DNA of 36,196 nucleotides from Nitrospirota bacterium (GCA_011088105.1 JAALKI010000027.1:1-36196), one strand, 5' to 3'. Numbered from the stretch's first letter, positions 17,719 to 24,996 are shown. Notes: generated by a model not told the origin, from the sequence alone. Made by a program: numbers and translations.

Positions 17719-19608
17719 ATGTTGAGAATTATTCGTCCCAGTCAGTTTTTATTGTTGTGTTTTCTGCTAGCCTGGCCAGGTCGTGCAGAAGCGTTCCTAG
17801 ATCAGTTGGTCGAATGGCTACAAGATCGTTGGACAACGAACAATTCCTATGCGGTTGTTATTGGTATCAATGAGTACACTCATAAAACAGACTTGAATTA
17901 CGCAGTGAACGATGGTCGTATTATGGTAACACTCCTCAAGTCAATGGGCTTTGCCATTCCTGAAGAAGCAATTCTCTTACGAGAAAGGAGAAGTGACCCC
18001 ATTGTGGATAATGCCTCTATCATGAACACGATTGCTCGTACGCTGAGACAAGCGAAGGAAAACGATCGAGTCATCATTTTTTATGCCGGGCATGGTGCCG
18101 AAATTGGATTTGGGACAGGATCCGAAGCCTATCTCCTTCCTTCAAATTACGATCCCAAGCGAGATGTCCAAACCGGTGTGTCCTTTCGGGACTTAGTGCG
18201 TTTGGCAAGTCATCCCTCGGTGAAAGCTAAACATATCTTGTTTATTCTTGATGCTTGTTATGCGGCCGATGCGTTGAATCTTGAAGGCGGCCGAGCGGGT
18301 GGAGATCCTGAAGTGCCATGGGAAGAAACGTTCTTTAAAGAAAAAGAAGAAGAGAGGTTTATTGGCGTTTTGACCGCAGGTGGTGCTGGTGAAAGGGTAA
18401 AGGAAAAAAACGGCCATGGCGTGTTCACCAACGTGTTGGTACGAGCTTTGCTGGGAGATGGGGATAGAGATGGAAATGGACTTATCCATTATGCTGAATT
18501 GGTTACGTGGCTGGAACAGGATGTTTTTGAGAAATCCAAGCCGGATCATCAGAACGTGACGTCTGGAAAACTTGTGCCAGGCTTAGAGCAAATGCTCTTT
18601 CTAGTTCCAGGGGCGTCTGTGCGGCAAACCATTTTGGGTGTGGAAATAGCCAGTCCTATTACAGCACAGTGGGAAAAGCGGCGAGGAGAACTGGAAGAAA
18701 AATACCCAAAACCTAATCTTTCCATTGAGGAAAACCAGAACGTGCTTATGAAACAAGTGATGGAAGAAATGAGAGCCCTTAAGCAAGAACTTAAACATCT
18801 CAAGGAACAGAGCAAGACCGATCCCATCCCCTCGGCTCAGAAGCAAGTCCAAGTAGAGGCACGCTTGAGAACATTAGACCAATCCAGGCGCTTGCAAACA
18901 GAAATCACCAGCCAAGATGATGCGTCAATGGTGCTTGTGCCAGCAGGGAAATTTACCATGGGAAGCAACAAAGGTAATGAAGACGAGAGGCCTCCACATA
19001 AGGTAGAGCTAGATGCGTTTTACATTGATCAATATGAGGTCACGACCGCTCGGTATGGAAAATTCTTTCAAACGACAGGACGGAATAAACCAAAATACTG
19101 GACGGACACGGTGCTGGTTCGTCAAGGCGACCGTCCGGTAGTCGGTGTCACGTGGCATGATGCCGAGGCCTATTGTCAATGGGCTGGCAAACGGCTGCCG
19201 ACTGAAGCCGAATGGGAAAAGGCGGCCAGAGGGCCTGATGAACGGACCTATCCGTGGGGGGATAATTCTCCAAGCGGTGAGAAGGCAAATTATGGTCGCT
19301 CCTATGATTCCAACTTTTACTCGACCAGGCTCGAACCAGTGGGGAGCTATGAGGCAGGCAAAAGTCCGTATGGTGTGTACGATATGGCCGGGAGTGTGTG
19401 GGAATGGGTGGCGGATTGGTATGGCAAGGAGTATTACGCAAAGAGTCCATGGAAGAAACCAAAAGGCCCATCTAGCGGTCCAGGTAAAGTAATCCGTGGC
19501 GGGTCGTGGGACCATACTGAAGGCGGCATCCGTTCCGCCTTCCGGCGCATGTTCTCGCCGGACTACAGGATCAGCTACCTCGGGTTTCGGTGTGCGAAGA
19601 CTTCCTAA
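17719..19608 (+). CDS. Exported caspase-like peptidase fused to an FGE (C-type-lectin-fold) domain
   Basis: The 629-residue protein starts with a signal peptide (LLLCFLLAWPGRAEA, cleavage near residue 25). Residues 43-300 are a C14 caspase domain: YAVVIGINEY opens it, catalytic H125 lies in FYAGHGAE and catalytic C180 in FILDACYAAD. Near its end an EF-hand-like loop (D249, D251, N253, G254, I256, E260) could bind calcium. Residues about 320-400 look like a charged coiled coil. Residues 405-627 are an FGE-sulfatase domain (MVLVPAGKFTMGS, YPWGD, VYDMAGSVWEWVADWYG, RGGSW, LGFRC). The copper-binding cysteine pair of true formylglycine-generating enzymes is absent, so this half is more likely a binding domain. 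The last 30 codons are GC-rich and may be a DGR variable region. A small membrane protein gene lies 22 bases upstream. Confidence 0.88.
   Translation: MLRIIRPSQFLLLCFLLAWPGRAEAFLDQLVEWLQDRWTTNNSYAVVIGINEYTHKTDLNYAVNDGRIMVTLLKSMGFAIPEEAILLRERRSDPIVDNASIMNTIARTLRQAKENDRVIIFYAGHGAEIGFGTGSEAYLLPSNYDPKRDVQTGVSFRDLVRLASHPSVKAKHILFILDACYAADALNLEGGRAGGDPEVPWEETFFKEKEEERFIGVLTAGGAGERVKEKNGHGVFTNVLVRALLGDGDRDGNGLIHYAELVTWLEQDVFEKSKPDHQNVTSGKLVPGLEQMLFLVPGASVRQTILGVEIASPITAQWEKRRGELEEKYPKPNLSIEENQNVLMKQVMEEMRALKQELKHLKEQSKTDPIPSAQKQVQVEARLRTLDQSRRLQTEITSQDDASMVLVPAGKFTMGSNKGNEDERPPHKVELDAFYIDQYEVTTARYGKFFQTTGRNKPKYWTDTVLVRQGDRPVVGVTWHDAEAYCQWAGKRLPTEAEWEKAARGPDERTYPWGDNSPSGEKANYGRSYDSNFYSTRLEPVGSYEAGKSPYGVYDMAGSVWEWVADWYGKEYYAKSPWKKPKGPSSGPGKVIRGGSWDHTEGGIRSAFRRMFSPDYRISYLGFRCAKTS
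19496..19590 (+). other. Candidate DGR variable region at the 3' end of the FGE domain
   Basis: The codons from RGGSW to LGFRC change from the mixed third positions just upstream to nearly all G or C, and adenine becomes scarce. At sites that are AAC in typical DGR templates of this fold, the codons here differ from AAC only at A positions: GAC, TTC, CGC, TTC, TAC, ATC, AGC, TAC. Two codons (CAT and ACT) do not fit AAC but could come from AAT. No template copy or reverse transcriptase is in the window, so this is a candidate only. Confidence 0.4.
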
Positions 19609-19656
19609 TCCTTAATTCTTGGTCCCTTGGACTCTTGTGGTTTTTGAGTTTTTTTG

Positions 19657-19678
19657 GAGACGCCCCATGGGGCGTCTC
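19657..19678. repeat. 22-base perfect palindrome after the caspase-FGE gene
   Basis: GAGACGCCCC followed by AT and GGGGCGTCTC forms a perfect palindrome 48 bases after the stop codon. On the plus strand the T-run lies before it, not after it, so it is not a classical terminator. It could be a cruciform of the kind found just downstream of DGR variable regions, or a dispersed REP/MITE-type palindrome. Confidence 0.75.
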
Positions 19679-19803
19679 GCGCGTAGATTAAACATGCTAA
19701 GCAACGCATGCCGCTACCAAGTTACAATGTCCTCACGATGCTCTCACAAGAGCATTTGACCGACTAAAATTAACAATTTTACAAGAAATGAAGTCTTTTT
19801 TTC

Positions 19804-19831
19804 TTGACTTTTTCTCGAAATATCCTATTAT
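19804..19831 (+). promoter_or_regulatory. Sigma-70-type promoter of the toxin-antitoxin pair
   Basis: TTGACT at 19804-19809 and TATTAT at 19826-19831 are 16 bases apart, a near-consensus promoter placed 31 bases before the toxin start. The surrounding DNA is strongly AT-rich. Confidence 0.6.
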
Positions 19832-19847
19832 TAGGATGTAAGGATAT
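19820..19847. promoter_or_regulatory. Probable antitoxin operator overlapping the -10 box
   Basis: ATCCTA-TTAT-TAGGAT (19822-19837) is an inverted repeat centred on the -10 box, and a further AGGATAT (19841-19847) matches the outer ATATCCT in reverse. This is the usual arrangement for autoregulation of a toxin-antitoxin operon by its HTH antitoxin. Confidence 0.55.
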
Positions 19848-19861
19848 GGCATGGAGTACCC

Positions 19862-20215
19862 ATGAAACTCGTGCACTTTTTAGGAAATAGTCAAACGATT
19901 CTGCGAGGATTCCCGGTAATGGTTAAAGATCGAGTGGGATATGCGCTGTATGAGGCACAACGAGGAAAGAAGGCTGCCAATACGAAACCGTTAAAAGGCT
20001 TCCATGGAGCAAGTGTCTTAGAAGTAGTTGAAGACCACGATGGCTCCACTTACAGGGCCGTCTATACTATTCGGTTTTCAAATACCGTCTATGTCCTGCA
20101 TGTCTTTCAAAAAAAGTCGAAGAAAGGGATTGCCACACCCAAACAGGACATTGATTTGATCAAATCACGCCTCAAATTAGCGGAAGATGATTTTAGGAAG
20201 GAGCTCATATCATGA
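19862..20215 (+). CDS. RelE/HigB-type toxin (Gp49-like)
   Basis: This 117-residue basic protein matches the phage-derived Gp49-like/HigB branch of the RelE superfamily: a short N-terminal basic segment, LKGFHGASVLEVVEDHDG, YRAVYTIRFSNTVYVLHVFQKKSKKGIATPKQDIDLIKSRL. The FQKKSKKG...TPK block is diagnostic. Members are ribosome-dependent mRNA interferases. The gene precedes its antitoxin, the HigBA order, with a GGAG box five bases before the ATG. The stop overlaps the antitoxin start by four bases, so synthesis of the two is coupled. Confidence 0.88.
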   Translation: MKLVHFLGNSQTILRGFPVMVKDRVGYALYEAQRGKKAANTKPLKGFHGASVLEVVEDHDGSTYRAVYTIRFSNTVYVLHVFQKKSKKGIATPKQDIDLIKSRLKLAEDDFRKELIS

Positions 20216-20547
20216 CAGAGAAAATTACAAGAGGGTCAGGAAACATTTTCGTTGATCTTGGGTTTGATAATCCTGAGGAAATGGAAACCAAGGCGCAACT
20301 CGTGAGCCAGATTAATGCCATCATTAAACACCGAAAAATGACCCAGAAAAAGGCTGGAGAAATTCTCGGCATTACGCAATCCCGTGTGTCTGATCTTGCC
20401 CACGGTGGTTTAAGTGGGTTCTCCGTTGATCGTCTGTTGCGCTTTCTGAATAAACTAGATCGGGAAGTTGAAATTGTGGTGAAGAAAAAACGGCCACGCC
20501 GACCAGCCACAACCACCGTGACCTTTGCAGATCAGATTTCTGTATGA
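20212..20547 (+). CDS. XRE-family antitoxin
   Basis: This 111-residue protein carries a lambda-repressor-like HTH at about residues 37-80 (INAIIKHRKMTQKKAGEILGITQSRVSDLAHG), in the form called HTH_37 that pairs with Gp49-like toxins. The N-terminal 30 residues are acidic and probably contact the toxin; the C-terminus is basic. It should bind the inverted repeat around the promoter and repress the pair. The overlapping start (ATGA, 20212-20215) confirms the operon. Confidence 0.88.
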   Translation: MTEKITRGSGNIFVDLGFDNPEEMETKAQLVSQINAIIKHRKMTQKKAGEILGITQSRVSDLAHGGLSGFSVDRLLRFLNKLDREVEIVVKKKRPRRPATTTVTFADQISV

Positions 20548-20550
20548 CCG

Positions 20551-20685
20551 GGCCGTGCCTTTCGTAAGCTCAAGAGACGTCCCGCCGGGATCTCTCTGCG
20601 GGATATGAAGACACTGTATGTTGATTGGTTGAAACGGTTGTACGTTGTCGGCTTTCGGTGTGTCCAAGATGTAGAGAAGCAGTGA
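20551..20685 (+). pseudogene. C-terminal remnant of an FGE-like protein
   Basis: Directly after the antitoxin stop there is a frame without a usable start that ends in LYVVGFRCVQDVEKQ. GFRC followed by VxD is the conserved C-terminus of FGE-sulfatase domains, and about 14 bases (TCGG, one differing base, then TTTCGGTGTG) are shared with the end of the caspase-FGE gene. The residues before it (RAFRKLKRRPAG onwards) do not fit the domain well. I read it as the tail of a lost FGE-like gene. Confidence 0.45.
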
Positions 20686-20727
20686 TGAATGCTGAATGGG
20701 GAATGAAAAAGTATTAAGACTAGAACG

Positions 20728-21095
20728 TTGAATTATGAACCGAGCAAAGTTAAGGATCTAAAAGTCAAAACCAAAGCTTTTGCTCTTGATGTCATTCAGT
20801 TTTTCTCTTCTTTGCCTAAAATGTCAGTCGCGCAGGTTTTGGGTAAACAGTTTTTGCGCTGTGGAACATCTGTTGGTGCGCAGTACTGTGAGGCAACACG
20901 CAGTCGATTCAAGGCAGAGTTCGTGAGTAAAATCGAGAGTGCCTTAAAAAACTGGAGGAAACCACGTATTGGCTTGATCTTCTTGCTGAGAGTGGGACTA
21001 TAGGCCATTCCCATCTTGAAAGTCTACAAAAAGAGTCAGAGGAGCTTGCGTCCATTTTCGCGTCATCAGCGAAAACAGCGAAGCGTAGCCGATAA
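20728..21095 (+). pseudogene. Four-helix-bundle protein (S23/Avd-like), frameshifted
   Basis: The first part (20728 to about 20948) encodes a typical four-helix-bundle protein of the S23 intervening-sequence/Avd type: KTKAFALDVIQFFSSLP, LGKQFLRCGTSVGAQYCEATRSRFKAEFVSKIESALK. The frame then leaves the family pattern at a run of six A at about 20945-20950. Adding one base restores it: EETTYWLDLLAESG and a helix ending at the TAA at 21093-21095. The start is a TTG at 20728. Proteins of this type occur alone in rRNA and intergenic positions, and also as Avd, the accessory factor of diversity-generating retroelements. The upstream run of TGAATGC/TGAATGG-like motifs is often seen near stand-alone members. 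Confidence 0.75.
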
Positions 21096-21263
21096 AATTC
21101 AACCCTAGAATTTTTTAACTTCCTCGAATGTCTTCGGGCTTTACCTTCTTCTGCTATCAAATTCTTCCGAGCCTTGTCGCTTGAGGCAAGAAATATCCGC
21201 CAGTTTAATGGTTACGTTCGTAGGTTGTATAGGAACATATCCTAAAACATAGGTGTATGTGTC

Positions 21264-22199
21264 TTGAAGATGCTGTTGGCCATTATTGCTATTGGACTCT
21301 TGTTACAGGGGGCGCTTGGATTTTCTGAGTCGCCCTCACGAGAGTTTGATTTTTCCAAACACAATGTTCCTCTTGAGCACATCCTCTCGGGTGGTCCTTC
21401 TAAAGATGGTATCCCTGCGATCCTGAACCCAGCATTTGTCTCGGCATCAGATGCGGGGTTTCTTGATGTCCAGGATCGGGTTCTTGGTGTTGTTGAAGGC
21501 GATGAAGCAAAAGCCTATCCCATCAAGATTCTCAATTGGCATGAAATTGTGAATGATCGTCTTGGTGGAAAACCTGTGCTCGTGACCTATTGCCCACTCT
21601 GTGGTAGTGGCATTGGGTTTGATCCAGTTGTAAATGGAAGGCTATTGACCTTTGGTGTCTCCGGGCTGCTATATCAGAGTGACATGGTGATGTATGACCA
21701 TCAGACAGAGAGTTTATGGTCTCAAATTTCGATGGAAGCGATTGCCGGTTCTATGACAGGAACGAAATTACACCATCTATTTCTTGAACATACGACTTGG
21801 AGTGAATGGCAGCAGAGGTATCCCGGCACCCTGGTGTTATCTACGAAGACAGGTCATCACCGCGACTACGACCGTGATCCGTATCTTGGCTATGCCCAAC
21901 GTGCCGACCTGATGGTTCCTCTCAAACAGCCTGATTCGCGTTTTCATTCGAAGGAATGGGTTTTGGGGCTTGAAGTGGAGGGGAGCTTTAAAGCCTATCC
22001 TTTTTCAGAATTGGAGAAAGTGGACAGCCCTCTGCTTGACCACATCCATGGCCAGCCTGTTCGCATACATTATCAGGCACGTGCCCACAGTGTGTCGGTG
22101 ACTGACCAAGAGGGAACGCCTCTCCCTTCGGTCATGGCCTTCTGGTTTGCGTGGTCCATCTTTCATCCAGAAATGGACGTCTTTATTGTGGAGGAATAA
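21264..22199 (+). CDS. DUF3179-domain exported protein
   Basis: The 311-residue protein has an N-terminal signal peptide (MLLAIIAIGLLLQGALG) and the whole pattern of the DUF3179 family: DGIPAILNPAFVSASDA, KAYPIKILNWHEIVND, VTYCPLCGSGIGFDP, and STKTGHHRDYDRDPY. The cysteine pair in YCPLCG may bind metal or a cofactor; the biochemical role of the family is unknown. The start is either TTG at 21264 or ATG at 21270, two codons later. Only about 170 bases separate it from the broken four-helix gene. Confidence 0.88.
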   Translation: MKMLLAIIAIGLLLQGALGFSESPSREFDFSKHNVPLEHILSGGPSKDGIPAILNPAFVSASDAGFLDVQDRVLGVVEGDEAKAYPIKILNWHEIVNDRLGGKPVLVTYCPLCGSGIGFDPVVNGRLLTFGVSGLLYQSDMVMYDHQTESLWSQISMEAIAGSMTGTKLHHLFLEHTTWSEWQQRYPGTLVLSTKTGHHRDYDRDPYLGYAQRADLMVPLKQPDSRFHSKEWVLGLEVEGSFKAYPFSELEKVDSPLLDHIHGQPVRIHYQARAHSVSVTDQEGTPLPSVMAFWFAWSIFHPEMDVFIVEE

Positions 22200-22210
22200 C
22201 CAGGGGGCTG

Positions 22211-22447
22211 TTACAGATTAATCACAATGGCGGTGCTGGTTTTCATGATGCCGTCGACGCTACGAATTTTTGAAAGGACGAGTTCATTAATTTCTTCAAA
22301 GGTGTCGGTTTCGATGTGAATAATGAGGTCATGCGGGCCAGTGATGGGGTAAACCTTTTTGACTCCTTCTATGCGGGTGATCGTTTTGCTGGCAATTTTC
22401 GTGTGATCACCGGTGACATCAACGAGAATAAATGCAGAAACAGCCAT
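22211..22447 (-). CDS. Stand-alone Lrp/AsnC ligand-binding (RAM) domain protein
   Basis: The 78-residue protein is the C-terminal effector-binding domain of Lrp/AsnC regulators without the HTH half: VSAFILVDVTGD at the start, ITGPHDLIIHIETDTFEEINELVLSKI in the middle and MKTSTAIVI at the end. Such proteins form rings that bind amino acids and may modulate full-length Lrp. It converges with the DUF3179 gene with 11 bases between stops. No partner regulator is in the window. Confidence 0.88.
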   Translation of the reverse strand: MAVSAFILVDVTGDHTKIASKTITRIEGVKKVYPITGPHDLIIHIETDTFEEINELVLSKIRSVDGIMKTSTAIVINL

Positions 22448-22526
22448 GTGTCATACTCCCTCACGTGACAAAAAATAGTCGTTCATTGCTCTATAAGAGT
22501 CACCCTACCAAAGCCATTTCATCGAG

Positions 22527-23000
22527 TCAATTTGCGCTCAAATTTTTTCGTAATTGTTGAATGGCTTGCACAAGTTCTTCGGTTGTTGTACTCGGTCCCA
22601 CGCGTGTCTGGAGAAGGTGTGAGCGTGCCAATTTCTCAAGGTCGTCCAACGTCGTGATATGCAGGTGACGATAGAGGTCTTGGACCAATGGCTCTGAAAA
22701 CCCTGGAAGGGTTGTCCAAGGTAGGATGGCATCTGGAAGAGGGGTTTTGAGATTTTCATAGGCGCGAATGTTTCCAGTGCGGAGGTATTCATGAATTTTT
22801 GCTGAAGACTCCTTGCCGATGGTAGGCAAGAGGTCAAGTTCGTCTCGTTGCGCAATGTCTTGGATGTCTTCAGTCAGCGAGGCCAAGGTTTGAGCCACTC
22901 GACGATAGGCTTGAATGCGATAGGGATTCGCTGATTGTGCAGCGAGCAACTCCGCCATGGCAAGAAAGACATTCGCAATATCATAATTCGTCTTAGGCAT
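22527..23000 (-). CDS. Stand-alone PolX-type N-terminal helix-hairpin-helix protein
   Basis: From the ATG at 23000 (MPKTNYDIANVFLAMAELLAAQSANPYRIQAYRRVAQTL) this 157-residue protein matches the N-terminal part of bacterial family X DNA polymerases: the 8-kDa domain with NPYRIQAYRR, then LDLLPTIGKESSAKIHEYLRTG as a helix-hairpin-helix, and a second hairpin-like unit at LPGFSEPLVQDLYRHLHI. Polymerase and PHP domains are absent. The open frame extends to 23120, but that extension is unlike the family. It is likely a DNA-binding or repair protein; DNA end binding would be inferred from the polymerase domain. Confidence 0.75.
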   Translation of the reverse strand: MPKTNYDIANVFLAMAELLAAQSANPYRIQAYRRVAQTLASLTEDIQDIAQRDELDLLPTIGKESSAKIHEYLRTGNIRAYENLKTPLPDAILPWTTLPGFSEPLVQDLYRHLHITTLDDLEKLARSHLLQTRVGPSTTTEELVQAIQQLRKNLSAN

Positions 23001-23260
23001 GTTCCGTCGCCTGCGAGTGGACCATGGGAAGATTACCCTAGTATAGCATATGGGTGAAAGGAGAAGATTAGCTGACGATGCTTGGGGCGCTGTTTCTTTC
23101 GATAGAGCAGTTGTCTTCATGGAAAACCTTGAGAAACGTTGGAGTTTTGGTAGAATGAACCTGTTCTTGCACGACCGTGCTACGAGCAGTGAGGTCGTTC
23201 ATTGACAGAGGTTTGAACCCTCCCGTAGGATGAATTTACGTTTCAGGGAAAGGGAAGCTT

Positions 23261-23491
23261 ATGGACATTCACCTGAATGGAGAATCACGATATCTTGAAA
23301 AGGAAAGCACGATTGCCGCGCTCCTCCAGGAGTTAAAGATTCGGTCCGATCAGGTGGCTGTTGAGGTGAATCTCCATATCGTTGATAAACAAGACTTTGC
23401 ATCGCGTCAATTACAAGAGGGTGATCGTGTTGAGATTATGAGTTTCATTGGAGGCGGGGCAGAGAGCAGCCTGTCTGTAACGGAAGCATGA
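23261..23491 (+). CDS. thiS: Sulfur-carrier protein ThiS with a C-terminal tail
   Basis: ThiS carries sulfur as a C-terminal thiocarboxylate for thiazole synthesis by ThiG. The 76-residue protein has the family sequence (MDIHLNGESRYL, VAVEVNLHIV, EGDRVEIMSFIGGG), but ThiS normally ends at the double glycine. Here ten residues (AESSLSVTEA) follow Gly64-66. The tail would have to be removed before activation, or the carrier works differently. The start has a GGGAAAGGGAAG run upstream. The gene is 23 bases before thiG. I see no TPP riboswitch in the 260 bases upstream. Confidence 0.9.
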   Translation: MDIHLNGESRYLEKESTIAALLQELKIRSDQVAVEVNLHIVDKQDFASRQLQEGDRVEIMSFIGGGAESSLSVTEA

Positions 23492-23514
23492 GAAAGCTGA
23501 AATAGAGGGGACTA

Positions 23515-24288
23515 ATGATAGACGAACGATTAACAATAGCTGGTCATGAATTTAAATCTCGTTTATGGGTTGGAACGGGAAAATACAAGGATTTTGTCGA
23601 AACTCAAAAAGCGATTGAGGTTTCCGGTGCGGATGTTGTGACCGTGGCCGTTCGGCGTGTCAATATTACCGATCGAACACAAGAAAACCTCCTTGACTAC
23701 CTTGATCCCAAGAAATATACCATATTGCCTAATACGGCAGGATGTTACACGGTTGATGATGCCGTGCGATATGCCAGGCTGGCCCGAGCTGCAGGTGTCT
23801 CTGACTTAGTCAAACTGGAAGTCATTGGGGATGAGCGCACACTATTTCCTGATACGGCAGGTTTGATTGAAGCAGCCAAAATTTTGGTGAAAGAAGGATT
23901 TATCGTGTTGCCCTATACCAACGATGACCCGATTGTCGCGCAGCGCTTGGTTGATGTGGGGTGTCCGGCTGTCATGCCGTTAGCTGCACCCATTGGATCT
24001 GGATTGGGCATTCGTAATCCCTATAATCTGAAGATCATTATGGAAACCGTCAACGTTCCGGTTATTGTTGATGCCGGGGTGGGCACGGCCTCTGATGCGG
24101 CCTTGGCTATGGAATATGGTGCTGATGCGGTGTTGATGAACACGGCGATTGCGGGCGCCAATGATCCAATTGCAATGGCGGAGGCTATGAAATATGCCGT
24201 GGATGCGGGGAGGTTAGCCTATAAGGCTGGTCGTATCCCACGAAAACTCTATGCAACCGCGAGTAGTCCCATTGAAGGGATGCTCTAA
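23515..24288 (+). CDS. thiG: Thiazole synthase ThiG
   Basis: ThiG condenses deoxyxylulose phosphate, dehydroglycine and the ThiS thiocarboxylate into the thiazole phosphate of thiamine. The 257-residue TIM-barrel protein is full length. The Schiff-base lysine is K100 in [10 protein letters not shown]; other family marks are VGTGKY at 19-24, LPNTAGCYT at 71-79, [11 protein letters not shown] and [20 protein letters not shown] with its phosphate-binding loop. It lies between thiS and thiE with close spacing, in one operon. Confidence 0.97.
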   Translation: MIDERLTIAGHEFKSRLWVGTGKYKDFVETQKAIEVSGADVVTVAVRRVNITDRTQENLLDYLDPKKYTILPNTAGCYTVDDAVRYARLARAAGVSDLVKLEVIGDERTLFPDTAGLIEAAKILVKEGFIVLPYTNDDPIVAQRLVDVGCPAVMPLAAPIGSGLGIRNPYNLKIIMETVNVPVIVDAGVGTASDAALAMEYGADAVLMNTAIAGANDPIAMAEAMKYAVDAGRLAYKAGRIPRKLYATASSPIEGML

Positions 24289-24913
24289 TTCTCTCCCTCC
24301 TGTCTATGTGGTGACCGATGGTCATCAATGCGATGAACATCAGGTTGTCCGTGCGCTTGAAGAGGCCTCGCTAGAGAGAGGCTTTCTTCTTCAACTTCGT
24401 GAAAAGACGTTAAGTACGCGTGCACTCTTGACATTGGCTCGTTCTATTCTGTCTCAGGCTCGTCGATATAAAATTCCTGTATTCATTAATGATCGAGTAG
24501 ACGTTGCTTTGGCCATTGGGGCTGATGGTGTCCATTTACGATCAACGAGTCTCTCAATTGCCGTGGCTCGCTCCCTTGTTGGGAAGAATTGCCTCATTGG
24601 CTTTTCAGCGCATTCCGTCGATGATGTGATGAAAGGCGAACAGGCTGGTGCTGATTTTGCTGTATTAGGTCCCGTCTATGATACGTCATCAAAACGAGCC
24701 TATGGTGAGCCGCTTGGCCTTTCGCGTTTTGAAGCGGCCTGTCGTCATTGCCGTCTTCCAATTTATGCGATTGGAGGTATGGCCGTGTCGTCTGTCTCGG
24801 ATGTATTGCAGGTGGGTGGTCATGGGGTGGCAGGGATTTCTGTTATATGGAATTCCGAATCTCCTGGAAAGATGATACGCGAATTATGTATGCAATTCCC
24901 TTCATTCTCATAA
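24251..24913 (+). CDS. thiE: Thiamine-phosphate synthase family protein (ThiE/TenI)
   Basis: The TIM-barrel protein would join the thiazole and pyrimidine phosphates (ThiE) or isomerise the thiazole (TenI). Motifs: VYVVTDG at the start, [53 protein letters not shown] and YAIGGM. The phosphate loop near the C-terminus is weakly recognisable. The listed ATG overlaps thiG by 38 bases; a TTG at 24272 in the same frame is also possible. The IGFSAHS motif is closer to TenI than to classical ThiE, so the exact reaction is open, but the operon with thiS and thiG fixes the pathway. Confidence 0.88.
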   Translation: MQPRVVPLKGCSNSLPPVYVVTDGHQCDEHQVVRALEEASLERGFLLQLREKTLSTRALLTLARSILSQARRYKIPVFINDRVDVALAIGADGVHLRSTSLSIAVARSLVGKNCLIGFSAHSVDDVMKGEQAGADFAVLGPVYDTSSKRAYGEPLGLSRFEAACRHCRLPIYAIGGMAVSSVSDVLQVGGHGVAGISVIWNSESPGKMIRELCMQFPSFS

Positions 24914-24955
24914 AGTTTTGGTCATGGATAGAGGAGAAACCTCTGTCTGATTAAG

Positions 24956-24985
24956 TTGACCCTTTTGAAAATCGGGTGCTAGAAT
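24956..24985 (+). promoter_or_regulatory. Sigma-70-type promoter before the proteasome genes
   Basis: TTGACC at 24956-24961 and TAGAAT at 24980-24985, 18 bases apart, form a plausible promoter in the only real gap between the thiamine and proteasome genes. Transcription would begin near 24992, so the TTG at 24997 would be nearly leaderless; the GTG at 25042, with GTAGGG five bases upstream, then becomes an attractive start for the ATPase. Confidence 0.45.
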
Positions 24986-24996
24986 TCTGAAGGAAA

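Noticed and set aside
20551-20685. Reading the FGE remnant as a DGR template repeat
   Set aside because: Only about 15 bases at its end match the candidate variable region; the rest does not align, whereas a template should match over ~100 bases.
23050-23205. Small plus-strand ORF of about 51 codons as a candidate tag (Pup/UBact) gene
   Set aside because: It is rich in hydrophobic and aromatic residues and ends in VVH, unlike Pup or UBact, which are hydrophilic and end in Gly-Gln or Gly-Glu.
23001-23260. Possible TPP riboswitch upstream of thiS
   Set aside because: The region has a few inverted stretches but not the CTGAGA core or the ACCTGAT-type segment of the THI-box.
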